The translations under genes were made by a program, and so were the position numbers. 64,000 bases of DNA from Cryptomeria japonica (taxonomy: Eukaryota > Streptophyta > Pinopsida > Cupressales > Cupressaceae): NCBI RefSeq assembly GCF_030272615.1, contig NC_081411.1, forward strand, positions 838,290,136 to 838,354,135, read 5' to 3'. How positions within the stretch are numbered: position 1 is the first letter of the stretch; every line of letters starts with the position of its first letter. Below are positions 33,201 through 43,400 of this stretch, one piece after another. Below the pieces are notes generated by a model that saw only the letters and a program-made list of their open reading frames with translations, was not told the DNA's origin and did no database searches.

Positions 33201-36200
33201 ATTGGAGATCCATTCTGCATAATCAATTGGTCTAATGAAACCAACATCCAGGAGTTTCTTGAGTTCTATTTTGACTAGCACGGCAATCTGAGGATGCATC
33301 TTACGAAGCTTCTGCTTGACAGGTTTGGCTCCTTTTGCTATGGTGAGATGATGCATGACTAAATCAGGATCAAGCCCAGGCATGTCTGCATATGACCATG
33401 CAAAGTTGATCTGACGCTGTTGGAAGAACTCTATAAATTGAGGCTGTTCCTCTGGAGTGAGAAGAGATGCCAGATGTATGATATGAGGATTTTCAGGAGT
33501 CCCCACATTGTATTCTTTGGTTTCCTCGATAAGAATCGTTGATCGTTCCTGTTGTGTACTAGCAGGGAGAATGTCAAAGCCTTCATCCTCAGGCGCCTCA
33601 GAGAGGTTTTCACCATTGGATACGCTCTTTCTTTTTACTTTTGTCGGATCAAACAGTGCCACAGTGTGGTTTTCACTGGAAGATCCATGTTTTATTGTTA
33701 TATTTTTGCAGCTGAAGGGTTTGGCATCCGCCCCGAAGTATGCTGCGCTATTAAGTTCAATGGCGAATCCAGCTTTGTGATCCCCGCTTGGTAGATTATC
33801 CCTTAATTCTAAAAAGTCAATGACAGCCTCATCGTTCTGGAAGAGGTCAAGACATGGGGGATTTGGTTGGTTCCATTCAATGAGTTCAGGGTGGATAATG
33901 GGCATTACTTCATCGATTAAGTTAAGTGCGGGAGATGTATCAGTGAGGGTTAAGACAGTGTGGTGAAGGTCGTTGATGATACTCTCCCTGTCAGAATTAG
34001 GCGTAGGATGAGACATAGGGTCTGTGGAAGATGTTTCCAGCTCAGGTACCCAAGTGGTCTTTATCTGTGCTTCTCCGTAAACAGGGATGTCTTTGTGGGG
34101 TGGAGGTGGTGATGTGTCTTCCTCATCTGAAGTGTTAAGTTGCACTGAATCGAATTCCCACTCATGTGAGTCGGTCTCTGAATCACTCTCCAGCATCCGA
34201 TTGCTATACCATACTGGGATGTCTTTGGAGTTAAACACGGCAGGTGTGATTGGTTTATGTACCTTTGAGGTAATCGGTGCTGTAGGAACCGTGATGGGGT
34301 TTAAAGGATTTGTTACAGGAAGTATCGGCCGTGTTGCCTCAGTGGCTTCTGCAGGAACTGCTGGGGCCATAGATGCTGCTGCTATTGGTGTTATTGATGG
34401 GATTACTGGTGCGATTGGTGGTATGTTTGGCACTGATGATGGTTGCGGTGAAGTTATGAGCCTCGATGGGGCAGTGGCAATATTGCTGGATGGTGCTTTG
34501 ATTATGAAAGGCGTCCTTTTTATAGCAGGTGGGCAAAATGGTTTGCTGGGTTTGCCTTTGAATCTGAGTTTAGGCAGGACTTCTTTTTCAAAGCCTAGGC
34601 CTGTATTACCTTTGGGCTTGAACTCTGGCAGTAGTGGTTCGTGTCGTCCTTGTTTGCAGGATCCCAAAGCACTCTGACCATCATACCCCATTCTTTGCAT
34701 AATGAGGAGGCCTTTACCATACTGCTCCGTAGGAAGTGTAACTTGCGGTTTATTAGTGGTAACGGGGTCTTTATAGATCCAGTCTGCTAGGTCCTCATCT
34801 TGTGTTTCTTCCTCTTGACTCTTTCCAAGGATGAAAGGCGTCAAAGCACATGCGGGCGTGACTATGGATTGTTGGAGCAACTGATGGGGTTTACCATGCG
34901 TTCTAGGAGAAGTAGGCATTTGTCCTACACAAAAGAGCTGACTCAAGTTATATTCCCCAAGACCTTCCTCTGCGACTTTCATCTTAAGCTTCTCTTGCTT
35001 GGGTATAGGGGTGTTTGAACTGGAAAGAGAGGCGGGGCTTACATATGATGTAGAGGAAATGGCTTCCCTATTATTAGGAACAGTAATCTCTGGTTGATGG
35101 CTGATATTATGGCAAAATGCAAAAGGATTTGCATCACCCAGGATTGTGATCTCTGCACCATTATGTGGGAACTTGATACATTGATGGTAGGTAGATGGAA
35201 CAGCTTGCATGGCATGTATCCAAGGTCTCCCTAATAATAGATTATATGGCAGAGGAAGGTCCAGAACCTGACAAATTATGTGTTTTACCACAGGGCCCAC
35301 TCGGATTGGTAGCACCACCGCTCCTTTGGATGAACGCTCTGCATCATCATAGGCCTTGATGGTGATCTTCTTGCGAGGATCCACTGATTCTATTGCATAT
35401 CCCAATGCTGTGACCAACTGTAGTGTACAAATGTTTAGGCCTGCTCCATTATCTATCAAGACTCGCTTGATCCTGTGTTGGTTGACAAAGCCTTCAATGT
35501 GGAGTGAGGCGTTATGAGGTTGCTGGAACGAAGAGTTGTCACTTTCGGAAAAAGTGAGACAAGGTGATGACTTTAGATTTCCAACCATGGCTTGAAATTG
35601 GTCTGTGTTCAGGTTTGCAGGGACTGACGCCTCTTGGAGTGCTTGATCCAAGATTGTTTTATGAGATGGCGATAGGCGTAATAGTTCTAAAATGGATATA
35701 AGCGCAGGGGTTTTGTCTAATTGTTCCACAAGATTGTACTGCTTTGGGATGGAGGTGGTGCCTTGTGGAGATGCCTTTATGGTGACCTTGCCACGACGTG
35801 TAACAACATTGCAATTTGAGGTGGGATTTTTGAAGGTTATAGTTGCAATTTGTTCACTGGCATCATACAAGTGATTTACAGTGTAATTATATGCAGCTTG
35901 CGTATAATCAGTGGTATCAGGACCTCGTCTGGAAGTGGAAGGACCCCTTTGATCTTGCGATGGAAGTGGATTCTTGAACATCTGATGATCATTATTGGTT
36001 GTTTTTGGGTCATGCCCTTCAATTTCAATTTCTCCTCGATCAATAAGATCCTGAATGAGATCTTTCAATCGGTGACAATTACTTGTCTTGTGTCCTCGTC
36101 CTTGATGGAACTCACAGTGTTCAGTATCTCTCCACCATGCTGGTTTGACCTGAGGCTCATAGTTGGATAGTTTAGGTAGAGTGACCAAATTCTGAGAAAG

Positions 36201-36530
36201 GAGTTGTCGCAACACTGTTTCAATGGGTTCCCCTAAGGGAGTGTATGTGCGTTTTTGTTTTTGTGGATGAGGTCTTGGTTCATCCTGAGATGTGATGCGA
36301 CCTTGATTAGGAGGAACATTTGGGTTATTCTGAGGTGGAGGATTTTGTCCTGCAAATCGAACCACAGGTTGTGCATTTTGGATAGTTCGAGCATCCACAA
36401 CTCCATCGTTAACGATATTCTTATTCTTGTTCCAGAAGTTCGGTTTATCGCTATTGAAGCGCGGGCGAGGAGCATCTTTTGGGTTCATTAAAGATTTTGA
36501 TGAGTCCTTTTTTGATGAGTGCCCGTTCAC
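30240..36530 (-). CDS. T2 protease-RT-RNase H-aRNase H-integrase polyprotein (2096 codons)
   Basis: Uninterrupted ORF. Approximate residue positions: CHHC-type zinc knuckle (CEFHQGRGHKTSNC) 139-152; retropepsin-like protease with VLIDNGAGLNI, catalytic Asp 360; G-patch-like region (MGYDGQS ... GNTGLGFE) 605-650; Pro-rich linker; RT (ICTDFRDLNKACPKDDFPLP, catalytic YVDD) about 1115-1280; RNase H 1360-1480; second, archaeal-type RNase H (LYFDGSYTRHGSGAGI) from about 1508; integrase HHCC (HEGICGTHSSG ... CKKC) about 1743 and DDE core about 1810-1930; it ends DPINSMHLKRFYT. The first codon is GTG just after an in-frame TAA (36534-36536), and the first ATG is codon 15. Expression therefore probably needs a shift from gag, since pol is in the +1 frame relative to gag. 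Confidence 0.93.
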   Translation of the reverse strand: MNGHSSKKDSSKSLMNPKDAPRPRFNSDKPNFWNKNKNIVNDGVVDARTIQNAQPVVRFAGQNPPPQNNPNVPPNQGRITSQDEPRPHPQKQKRTYTPLGEPIETVLRQLLSQNLVTLPKLSNYEPQVKPAWWRDTEHCEFHQGRGHKTSNCHRLKDLIQDLIDRGEIEIEGHDPKTTNNDHQMFKNPLPSQDQRGPSTSRRGPDTTDYTQAAYNYTVNHLYDASEQIATITFKNPTSNCNVVTRRGKVTIKASPQGTTSIPKQYNLVEQLDKTPALISILELLRLSPSHKTILDQALQEASVPANLNTDQFQAMVGNLKSSPCLTFSESDNSSFQQPHNASLHIEGFVNQHRIKRVLIDNGAGLNICTLQLVTALGYAIESVDPRKKITIKAYDDAERSSKGAVVLPIRVGPVVKHIICQVLDLPLPYNLLLGRPWIHAMQAVPSTYHQCIKFPHNGAEITILGDANPFAFCHNISHQPEITVPNNREAISSTSYVSPASLSSSNTPIPKQEKLKMKVAEEGLGEYNLSQLFCVGQMPTSPRTHGKPHQLLQQSIVTPACALTPFILGKSQEEETQDEDLADWIYKDPVTTNKPQVTLPTEQYGKGLLIMQRMGYDGQSALGSCKQGRHEPLLPEFKPKGNTGLGFEKEVLPKLRFKGKPSKPFCPPAIKRTPFIIKAPSSNIATAPSRLITSPQPSSVPNIPPIAPVIPSITPIAAASMAPAVPAEATEATRPILPVTNPLNPITVPTAPITSKVHKPITPAVFNSKDIPVWYSNRMLESDSETDSHEWEFDSVQLNTSDEEDTSPPPPHKDIPVYGEAQIKTTWVPELETSSTDPMSHPTPNSDRESIINDLHHTVLTLTDTSPALNLIDEVMPIIHPELIEWNQPNPPCLDLFQNDEAVIDFLELRDNLPSGDHKAGFAIELNSAAYFGADAKPFSCKNITIKHGSSSENHTVALFDPTKVKRKSVSNGENLSEAPEDEGFDILPASTQQERSTILIEETKEYNVGTPENPHIIHLASLLTPEEQPQFIEFFQQRQINFAWSYADMPGLDPDLVMHHLTIAKGAKPVKQKLRKMHPQIAVLVKIELKKLLDVGFIRPIDYAEWISNIVPVGKPKGGIRICTDFRDLNKACPKDDFPLPNIDIIVDLTAGHAMLSLMDGFSGYNQIKIAPEDQHKTAFTCPWGTYCWNVMPFGLKNAGATYQRAMTTIFHDMMHTIMEDYVDDLLAKSLTREGHLHILDKIFDRLEQYHVRLNPKKCVFGVTSGKLLGYIVSSKGIEVDPAKVKAIMDMPPPRNISQLRTLQGRLQSIRRFIAQLADKCHPFTHLLHKNIRFQWDARCQQAFQALKDYLMNPPLLMPPDPSRPLLLYISATSTALGVLLAQHNAEGKECAVYYISRTLVGYELNYTPIERACLAVILAATKLRHYLLTHKVQLIAKIDPLKYLLNKEALTGRLAKWVMILSEFDIEYVDRKAIKGQVIADQLADAPLIGDHPLISNFPDEEIFMITTTQPWKLYFDGSYTRHGSGAGILFITPQGDSIPKSYRLTFPCTNNIAEYEALITGLRLAIQWQLKELQVYGDSQLVIRQATDEYQTKDDKLMPYKQMVENLKTSFTTITFEQIPRDQNRAADAMATIASLLDLPQNSTRYEFLVEQLWIPAYDIPESKMICCLVGSESPWYGEFYTYLRDHTLPPNQSNNQRKTFIRQTARYTIIAETLYRRGLDGTLLRCLEQGEITKALEEVHEGICGTHSSGPSLAKKIMRAGYYWPSMEKDSYYFVRKCKKCQVHGDLIHAPAQELQPITTPWPFCQWGLDLVGKIHPSSSNGHKFIITATEYFTKWIEAVPLTQVTGKQIASFILNYIICRYGVPMSIVTDNGLPFKNQDVRELCENFHIQHRFSTPYYPQGNGQAEASNKNILRILKKTVNDAGRDWHVQLNPALWAYRTSIRTPTGATPYSLVYGVEAILPIEVEIPSLRVSLHNLIDDEAYRVSRLQDLELLDEKRQAAYNHLKAYQQRMSRSYNHRVRSRTFEVGDLVLRENPRNQPNREHQGKFESNWLGPYVVTAVFGSGAYQLATSDGEPLADPINSMHLKRFYT

Positions 36531-37503
36531 ACTTTATACCTTTGGTGATCATATCGTTAAAGGAGTCTGTATCTTTGACATCCAGGTGAAATTCCATTTC
36601 TTCGTTTAAGTTGGAAATGAAAATTTCCACTAGTTCTCGTTCAGGTAACTGAAGAGAACGTCTGCTAGACATTTGGCGCCATCGTTGCAGGAATACTGAG
36701 AATAATTCCCCTGGTTTTTGTTTGGTGTTGCATAGATCAGCCATGGTGATGTCGCGTTCAATGTTATGAGAGTAATGAGATAGGAACTTCTGGATGAGTT
36801 CCTCAAATGTTCTAATGCCACCTGGTAGTCGGGAAAACCATGATGTGGTGGTTCCTCCCAAGCTTTGGGGAAAAAGGCGCATTAGGTATGTGTCCTCATA
36901 AGCCACTTCAAGACAAGCGGAATGAAATTCTTGGACATGATCACGGGGATCCCCCTTTCCTCTATATTTTTCAAATTTGGGTGTTTCGAACCCGCGTGGA
37001 AAGGGTGGCATATAAAGATTCCTATCAAAAGGATAGGGACAGATGTCGTTAAGTGAGAATTGATTGGTCTTAACACCACTATGAAGTTGTTGGGCGAGAT
37101 TCTCGACTTGTTGCCGCAACATCTCTATTTCATTTGGAGGAGGAGGTGGTGGGTTACCTCGAGGAATGTTATATCTGATGGGATCTCTACGCCTTTCCTC
37201 CTCATGGTGACTTTGTCTTTCTGATGCTTGTCTTAATTGGGCAAGATCAAAGTCTGAGGGGAGTTTGGCTCCTTCTTGAGCAAGTCTTAAGAAGTGAGCA
37301 TCCGCATTGCTCCTTAGTATTTCATCAAATAATCTGTTAAAATGAGGGTTATGCTGAACCCTTTCGATTGTTGAAGGAGTGGGAGTACTTGGGTTTTGAT
37401 CATTCACATTTCCTCCAAGTGCTTCTTGAAATTCATTGAGGTTGTCCTCTTCTTCCTCAATTTCTATTTCTCGTTGCCTTGATCGTGATCGGGTTTGAGC
37501 CAT
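36451..37503 (-). CDS. T2 Gag (350 codons)
   Basis: Starts at ATG 37503 in the good context AAAATGGCT. An acidic and Arg-rich N-terminus is followed by a Pro-rich stretch (NPPPPPPNEIEML) and the Retrotrans_gag domain (FPRGFETPKFEKYRGKGDPR, YLMRLFPQSLGGTTTSWFSR, ELIQKFLSHYSHNIER, KPGELFSVFLQRW). It ends at TAG 36451-36453, overlapping pol by about 80 nt. Its knuckle lies across the frame change in the pol ORF, so Gag here is either a truncated product or the pre-shift part of one polyprotein. A single A in the A6 run (36508-36513) would merge the two frames. Confidence 0.92.
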   Translation of the reverse strand: MAQTRSRSRQREIEIEEEEDNLNEFQEALGGNVNDQNPSTPTPSTIERVQHNPHFNRLFDEILRSNADAHFLRLAQEGAKLPSDFDLAQLRQASERQSHHEEERRRDPIRYNIPRGNPPPPPPNEIEMLRQQVENLAQQLHSGVKTNQFSLNDICPYPFDRNLYMPPFPRGFETPKFEKYRGKGDPRDHVQEFHSACLEVAYEDTYLMRLFPQSLGGTTTSWFSRLPGGIRTFEELIQKFLSHYSHNIERDITMADLCNTKQKPGELFSVFLQRWRQMSSRRSLQLPERELVEIFISNLNEEMEFHLDVKDTDSFNDMITKGIKCERALIKKGLIKIFNEPKRCSSPALQ

Positions 37504-40204
37504 TTTGTTTGTAAGTTTGTGTTGAAGTTGATTGAAGATGATGATGAGTTATTGATGAAAGATTGATGATTGGTGATTTGTATTGTATGGGGATCTCTAG
37601 CACTTTAAGGTAGATGTAACCAAAATTCCTTCTTTGAATTGCTTGTTTGTTTTGAGGAGTTTGGATGTGATAAGGTGTAGAGAAATCTGAGATGTGTTAC
37701 AGATTTTGACTACCTAGCAATGAGAGGATTCACTCATGAACTAGTTTTAACCTGCGTAGATGTGTCTCTTAGGATGAGCTTATCCTAGATGTAGAAACAA
37801 TCTAAAAGTGATGTGATGTGTTTGATTTCAAGCAATATCTAAAAGAGAACTTGGGACAAGAACCTCTTAATGTTTTGAGAGTTTTGGGATGAATTGATGA
37901 TGGAATAATGATGTATGAATGAGATGATGGATGTTTTGTTTTTCAACTTCAATAAAAACTTTGTGTTACAAATGGAACAAACTCTACCTCTTCCCTTTCA
38001 GGCGTTGGTGGCACTTCTCGAGTTGTGTTGTAGGTGATACAGACGTTTTGGGAAGAAGTTGGGATTAATCTTTCCTCCTTGATTTTTGTGATAACTCAGA
38101 GCTCTATATTGCATAAAAGCTCTGCGGTTCAGTGATTCTGAATCAAACTCGTTTGTTTTACCTTGAAGATAGAGACGCATGCGATGTAGAAAGACTCTAT
38201 GTGAGACAAAGATTTGTCTATTGAGATAGAAGAATTTCCTCCTTTTGATCAAAGCCTTTGAGCTTAGTGGTCTCCTTTTCAAGGTGATATTCTGATGACA
38301 CTTCTTCTTTCGCAAGATGTGAAGAATGGTCATAAATTTTTGATTCTTTGTTTGTTTGTACCTTGTTTTTGATGTTTTTGGTTGTGTTGACAGATGTTGG
38401 ATGAATACTTTGTTTTTGGGATTGATTTTCTGATTTTTCTTTGACAAGAAAACAAAGCAAGCACACAAACACAAGATTGTAGCCTCAAAGGCACAAATGA
38501 GTATGGGTCTAGATCAACCCAATCCTTGGACTTGTTTTTGACCCTTCCTTTAGATTTATTTTAAGGTGTATTTCCAAAGCCTGAAGTCGGCTCAATTCGC
38601 ACTAGGTCTGTAAAACGAACACACTTCAAACACTTTTTATCCCTAAGGTCAAATGGCCAGTTGTGATAAATTTAGCCCACATCTTGATATTTCTTCGACT
38701 TTGGTACTACATACCTTATGAATCCCGCCGTGGCAGGTAAGGATGTGATATACTAAGTCTTGCACGAGCATAACAAATAGATGATCCCTATGATGGGGGA
38801 GTCACCACTTTTATCAAGCCACAAGTGACTTTTCAAAAAGCTATGTTTCTACTCAAGGAAATATGTATGGTGAGTATCTTGGGAGCAAAACCATCTATGC
38901 TCTTGCACTAAATTATACCTCAAATATCCTCAATCAATAGAACAGGTGGGCTACTACTTAAAGGTGTTTAGTCATGTTCGATGGCTTTGGACATAAGTTC
39001 ATTCTGCAGTGACTCACTTAAGAGCCTTGTAACTGGTGGTGGGGCCCATTTGTCCTTTCGGCCAGTTACACTGTAGGAACAACTATACCCAAGGCTACAG
39101 CTTTCGCTCTCACCTGATTTCTATAGCGGCTCGAAGGATTTACCGCTCGAGGTCGTTCCCAAGAGTATCGATCCCTTGGCAGGCCTCTCTTAAAAAGATA
39201 AAATGTGAGTGTTACTAACACTTTTCTCTTGCACCTAGGACCACGAAAGCCAAGGGAGAGGATAGTGTGTGTTAGAGGTAGGACCACTCGACCAACTCTT
39301 TGCACAAGTGTGCCAAGCACGAAAAACACTTGTTCTTTTTAATCTATCATTGCAATGTGATCTAACTATTTGGAGATGTTGCTCCAACAAGCATGGTGTT
39401 CTTTTTAATTTTCAAAGGCAATTGTTGGAGTAAACTAGAATTTGAAAATCCTGGTCAACTTAATGAAAAACACGTTTGCATGAAGTAAAATTGCTTTAAA
39501 AATGAGACAAGTTGATTGTGAATTTTATGTGCACCAAAAATGGAAGTGTGGATTGTGAGTTTTATCTTGATGCAAGAAATAAAATTTGCCTTGTTGATTT
39601 TAAGCACCAAAACGAAGTTTGTTTCCTAACTTGCAAAAAAATAAAGTTGTTTTTGTATAAGTTTGTGGTTCTTTTTACCTTTGAACAATGAAATTCTTTT
39701 TAATAGCCCCAAACAAATGTGTGATTATTTTTCAAAAGCCCAAATTTGAAATGTGAAGTTAATTTTAAACCAAAATAAAAAGTGAATTCATTTTTAAAAC
39801 CAACTTCAAAAACAAGTTAGTAAAAAATATAAATCTACTCTTTAATCTAATTTAAATCTGCACAAAAGAGAAAAATAGTTAGTAAAATCCGCCTATTTGG
39901 TGGGCTTCTACAAGCCTAAATTTTTATTTTTTTTTGGTTTTTTATTTTTTTTGGTTACAAAGTGATTTGTACAACGTTTTGTTACAATAGCGCTAGTCTG
40001 CGTTTGAACAGAGGCACTATTTAACACAAACGTATTAAAAGAAAGGGAAAGACAGAGAAGGGAAAAGCACTGAAACAGGGGGAATAGCGCCAAAATAATG
40101 CCAAACGCACCAAAACAGTGTCAAAATCGCAACCTGTGTGACATTTTCAACATTCAAACATGTTATTGGTAAAAAAAAAAAAAAAATTGATCTTTTTGGT
40201 GTTT
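37504..40204 (-). other. T2 5' leader (about 2.7 kb)
   Basis: Untranslated region between PBS and gag. I see only short ORFs without motifs. A moderately GC-rich block (39100-39190) contrasts with the AT-rich surroundings and may hold structured RNA or packaging signals. That is inference. Confidence 0.6.
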
Positions 40205-40225
40205 GGATTCACGTCGGGTTCACCA
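40205..40225 (-). other. T2 primer-binding site (candidate)
   Basis: The minus strand begins TGGTGAACCCGACGTGAATC, two bases from the LTR edge. A PBS must start with TGG (tRNA CCA end), and this one does. I cannot name the tRNA with certainty. Confidence 0.75.
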
Positions 40226-40626
40226 AATGATGCTCAGCAAAAAGGATTAGAAAACCTGTTTGATGGCAACACATACAAGAGCACAAGAAACAAACATTAG
40301 TGTTAGCAACAAAAGATTATCCTAAACAGGCATATCAAGAGAGATATTAAGCATGAAATAGAAAGCATATAAACATAGAATGAAATAGCTAATCAAGATG
40401 CTCATAGTTGCTCCTCCCTTGTTCCTCTCCTCTCCAAGTCCCAAATGAGTGTAGCTCTCAGCTTTTAGCACTAGCCATGGATGCCATATGGAGATTCAAG
40501 ATGGTTGAATATGATAAGAAAATACTATGCAAGAGTAGATAGTGATGCTATGAAAAAGCTCTATGCTAATGCCAGTATAACAACAATACTCTAAAATGCT
40601 TCTCCTTTTGCTTGAGGAGAAGGGTT

Positions 40627-40636
40627 CTATTTATAG
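40627..40636 (-). promoter_or_regulatory. T2 5' LTR TATA box
   Basis: CTATAAATAG on the minus strand. Transcription would start about 30 bp further left (near 40600), giving U3 of about 1.4 kb and R-U5 of about 370 bp. Confidence 0.75.
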
Positions 40637-41030
40637 AAGAAATAGGGAAATGAAGGGTTAAGATTGAATGGTTTAATCAAGGGCCAAGTTTGAAAGTTGG
40701 GGATCCATGTGCACAATTGGCACCAATAAAATGGTGACAAGTGTCAACATAGGATTGGGTTGAGAGAAGAGGTTGGAGGCATTAAAGGCCTGAGAAGACC
40801 TCATGGTTATCTAGAAGGTAAGGGTCAAGTCTAAATTAAGATTACCCACTGGATTAGGAGTTAATGCAAGGATAAACCTTTGTGCAAATGTTTAAGAGAT
40901 AATCATGGTCAAAGCATTAATGGCCTGATGAGACCTTTGGGTTGGGTAGAGGTTGAGTCAAAACAAATGTTTTAACCATGTGGGAGGGTTGAATTAACCA
41001 TTAATGGTTATTGGAGACTTTGGGGATTAA

Positions 41031-41134
41031 GTGGTTGAAAGTTGGAAGCCTTCAATGGTTATCAAAGACTTTGAGTCATTTAGTGGTTGAAGGTTGAAAG
41101 CCTTCAATGGTTATCAAAGACTTTGAGGGTTAAT
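41031..41134. repeat. 52-bp direct repeats in T2 U3
   Basis: GTGGTTGAARGTTGRAAGCC plus TTCAATGGTTATCAAAGACT and a short tail occurs at 41031 and 41083 (26825 and 26877 in the other LTR). The position upstream of the TATA box suggests enhancer-like repeats. Confidence 0.75.
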
Positions 41135-42023
41135 TTGTTGAACACACAAAGCATTAATTGCTTTTCAAAGACTTTGGAGTCTTTGAGAAGTGACTCCAAT
41201 TTGCTTAGGAATGTGACAATATTTAGGGGATGGATTAGGCTAATTAGGAAGGGTTTAGAGGAATCTAGAAGGGGTTTAGGCATACAAGTGGATTTTGTAG
41301 GAAAATGCAAGTGGGAGAAATTTTGGTATTTTCAATTAAAATAAAATCATTTATTTCAATTAAATGGTGTAAGTTGAATTTGGATAAATATTTAAATAAA
41401 TATTAATTTATTTAAATGAGAAAAAGAAGATAAAGCATTAAAATGCTTGAAGACTTTGAGGGAAACCATTAAAGGCTTGAAGACTTTAAGGAAAACCATT
41501 AAAGTCTTAAGAAGATTATAGAAGGAAGCCATCAAGTTTGAAGACTTTAAAGCCATCAAGTTTGAATACTTTAAGGGAAACCATTAAAGGTTTCAAGTGG
41601 GTGAGGATAAATAGGATTTTAAATAAATAATTTATTTAAAATAGTTGTGCAACTTGCTTTTGTAGGAAAATACAAGTGGGTGGAGGATAAAGGTGATTTA
41701 AATAAATTATTTATTTAAAATAATTGTGCAACTTGCTTTTGTAGGAAAATACAAGTGGGTAGAGGATAAAGGTGATTTAAATAAATGTTAATTTATTTAA
41801 ATGTGAGAGAAGATTTAATTAAACAAATATGATTTATTTATTTAATTAATGGTATGAATTTGGTTAAGTGAATTAAATCAAATAAATTGAATTAATAGGA
41901 GAATGGGGTTAAGATGAATTAATTAAATATTAATTTAATTAATTATTAATTGATGGTTAAATAATCAAATAAATACTAAGTATTCATTTAATTAAGTGGA
42001 CAGATTTATGTGACTACATGTTG

Positions 42024-43400
42024 TATGTTGTGTTAACAATTGTCATGTCACCTTTTTGAGAGATTTACCTTTTGTTTAATTGATATATTTCCATATTATC
42101 CTTGAAGGTTCCAATAAATCTAGGATAGTGAGCCATAAGGAGGGTCAACTTAGAGTTGACCCGTAGGTTAACTTTAGGTGGACTTTCTAAGGGTTAAACC
42201 AACTCCTAGAGTCAATTTTGGAGCATTTTTATTAGGCCTCATGGGGTACCTATGGGTGAAGGCCAAATTTGGCCATGTGTCTTTCCCCTAGGACTTGTTT
42301 AACAACCAAAAAAAGTGGTTTTCCCAAGATGGACGAATTTCATCTATAGTAGTGCCATCCTTGGTTAGATAACCTTCTTGGTAGGTGTTATTCCTCTTCC
42401 TGAGGTGCCTTGGTTAGGGAGTGTGTAAGACCTAGTGAAGACCAACCAATGGGAGTCTCTCACTCTATCCAAGAGGTTGGAAGGAGTGAGAGAAGCCTTC
42501 TTAGGCTAAAGATTGAGGCTTAGTGAGTTAATTACCCACTCTCCATCTTTGGAGATTTTGGAATTTTTGGAAAAAAAACTAGTTTTGGAATATAAATTTT
42601 GGCTAAGTGTTGCAGAAAAGATTTGTGGATTGGGCTACTCTTCTCCAAGCTATCCCTAGAATACCCTTGGCAGATTCAAGGTTGGTTCTTTTCTTACTTG
42701 TTTATTTGAAAACTGTTTGTAGGGTTTCTTTTATGTAATGTTGTTTTCCTTGCTCTTTCCGTTGTGAAAATTTTATGTGACCTTCCTCTTATTTCTGTTG
42801 ATGCATTTTATTGTGTTTTGTGAGTATCCAAAGCCATCTTACCCTTGGGAGGGCAAAATGGTCTTGGGGGTGGAAGGATTTTGATAGCCTTAGAGTGAGA
42901 GGCTCTCATTATGAGAGTGATCTCAAGGGTTTGTCCATGTGACCCTTGTTGCATAGTTTTGTTTATGCATTTGGGGGTTATAAGGGGAGAAAATATGACA
43001 TGTATGCCTTTGGGGGTCATAAGGATGTGGGGTTAAGATGATTTTTGTTGTGTTTCTTGGATGCCATGAGTTGTTTGTGAATTTACTATATAGCAGTTTT
43101 CGTCAAAGGTACTTGGTCCACTTCCACCCTTGTAAAACATCACATTATGTGATAAAGTTTCAGCTTTGGGATGGGAATGTGTTTGTTGAGTTTTTCCCCT
43201 TGCTTGTTTGTGTTTGCTTGAGTGTAACCCATCTAGGACTTGGTTCTCCAAGCTTGAGGATGGCTTCTAGTAAGCCTAGGCTGGGAGGTGAGCACCCCAT
43301 GGTCACAGCCTTATGTTTTGTATGTAGGGTGCTTGGAAAGAGGGAAGAAAAAAAGAAGAAAGAAAGCTAGGATGTTGCTAATTTGTTTTTTTTTTAGTTG
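42024..43400 (+). repeat. T1 3' LTR, second part (right end uncertain)
   Basis: Joining 26016 to 42019 restores one continuous sequence with a single TGTTG, so this is the rest of the T1 3' LTR. I cannot fix its end because the T1 5' LTR is outside the window. The ORFs here have no motifs. By length the LTR should end between about 42.8 and 43.4 kb. Confidence 0.55.

Larger units (their letters stand above)
26022..42018 (-). mobile_element. T2: complete young Tat-type Ty3/Gypsy element (16.0 kb), TSD TGTTG
   Basis: The LTRs at 26022-27824 and 40228-42018 differ, by eye, in about four substitutions and one 12-bp indel. The 5-bp duplication TGTTG (26017-26021 and 42019-42023) flanks it. Order on the minus strand: 5' LTR, PBS, 2.7-kb leader, gag, pro-pol (protease, G-patch, RT, RNase H, archaeal-type RNase H, integrase), 2.4-kb 3' noncoding region, PPT, 3' LTR. 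There is no chromodomain. The second RNase H between the first RNase H and integrase is the signature of the plant Tat clade. The pol ORF has no stop in 2096 codons. This is the youngest element in the window. Confidence 0.95.
40228..42018 (-). repeat. T2 5' LTR (1791 bp)
   Basis: TGATGCTCAGC ... TGACTACA. It differs from the 3' LTR mainly by a 12-bp deletion near 41890. It is followed by the right TSD TGTTG (42019-42023). The U3 region has the same tandem repeats as the 3' LTR. Confidence 0.95.

Noticed and set aside
34087-34677. 196-codon Gly/Ala/Ile-rich plus-strand ORF
   Set aside because: It is the complement of the Pro/Thr/Ile-rich linker of the T2 polyprotein, a composition shadow.
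37998-38474. 158-codon ORF in the T2 leader
   Set aside because: Overlaps a second ORF on the same strand, no recognisable domain, and the leader of Tat elements is normally noncoding.
43038-43370. 110-codon ORF as a possible host gene
   Set aside because: No motif, lies in sequence continuous with the T1 LTR, low-complexity Lys/Glu tail.
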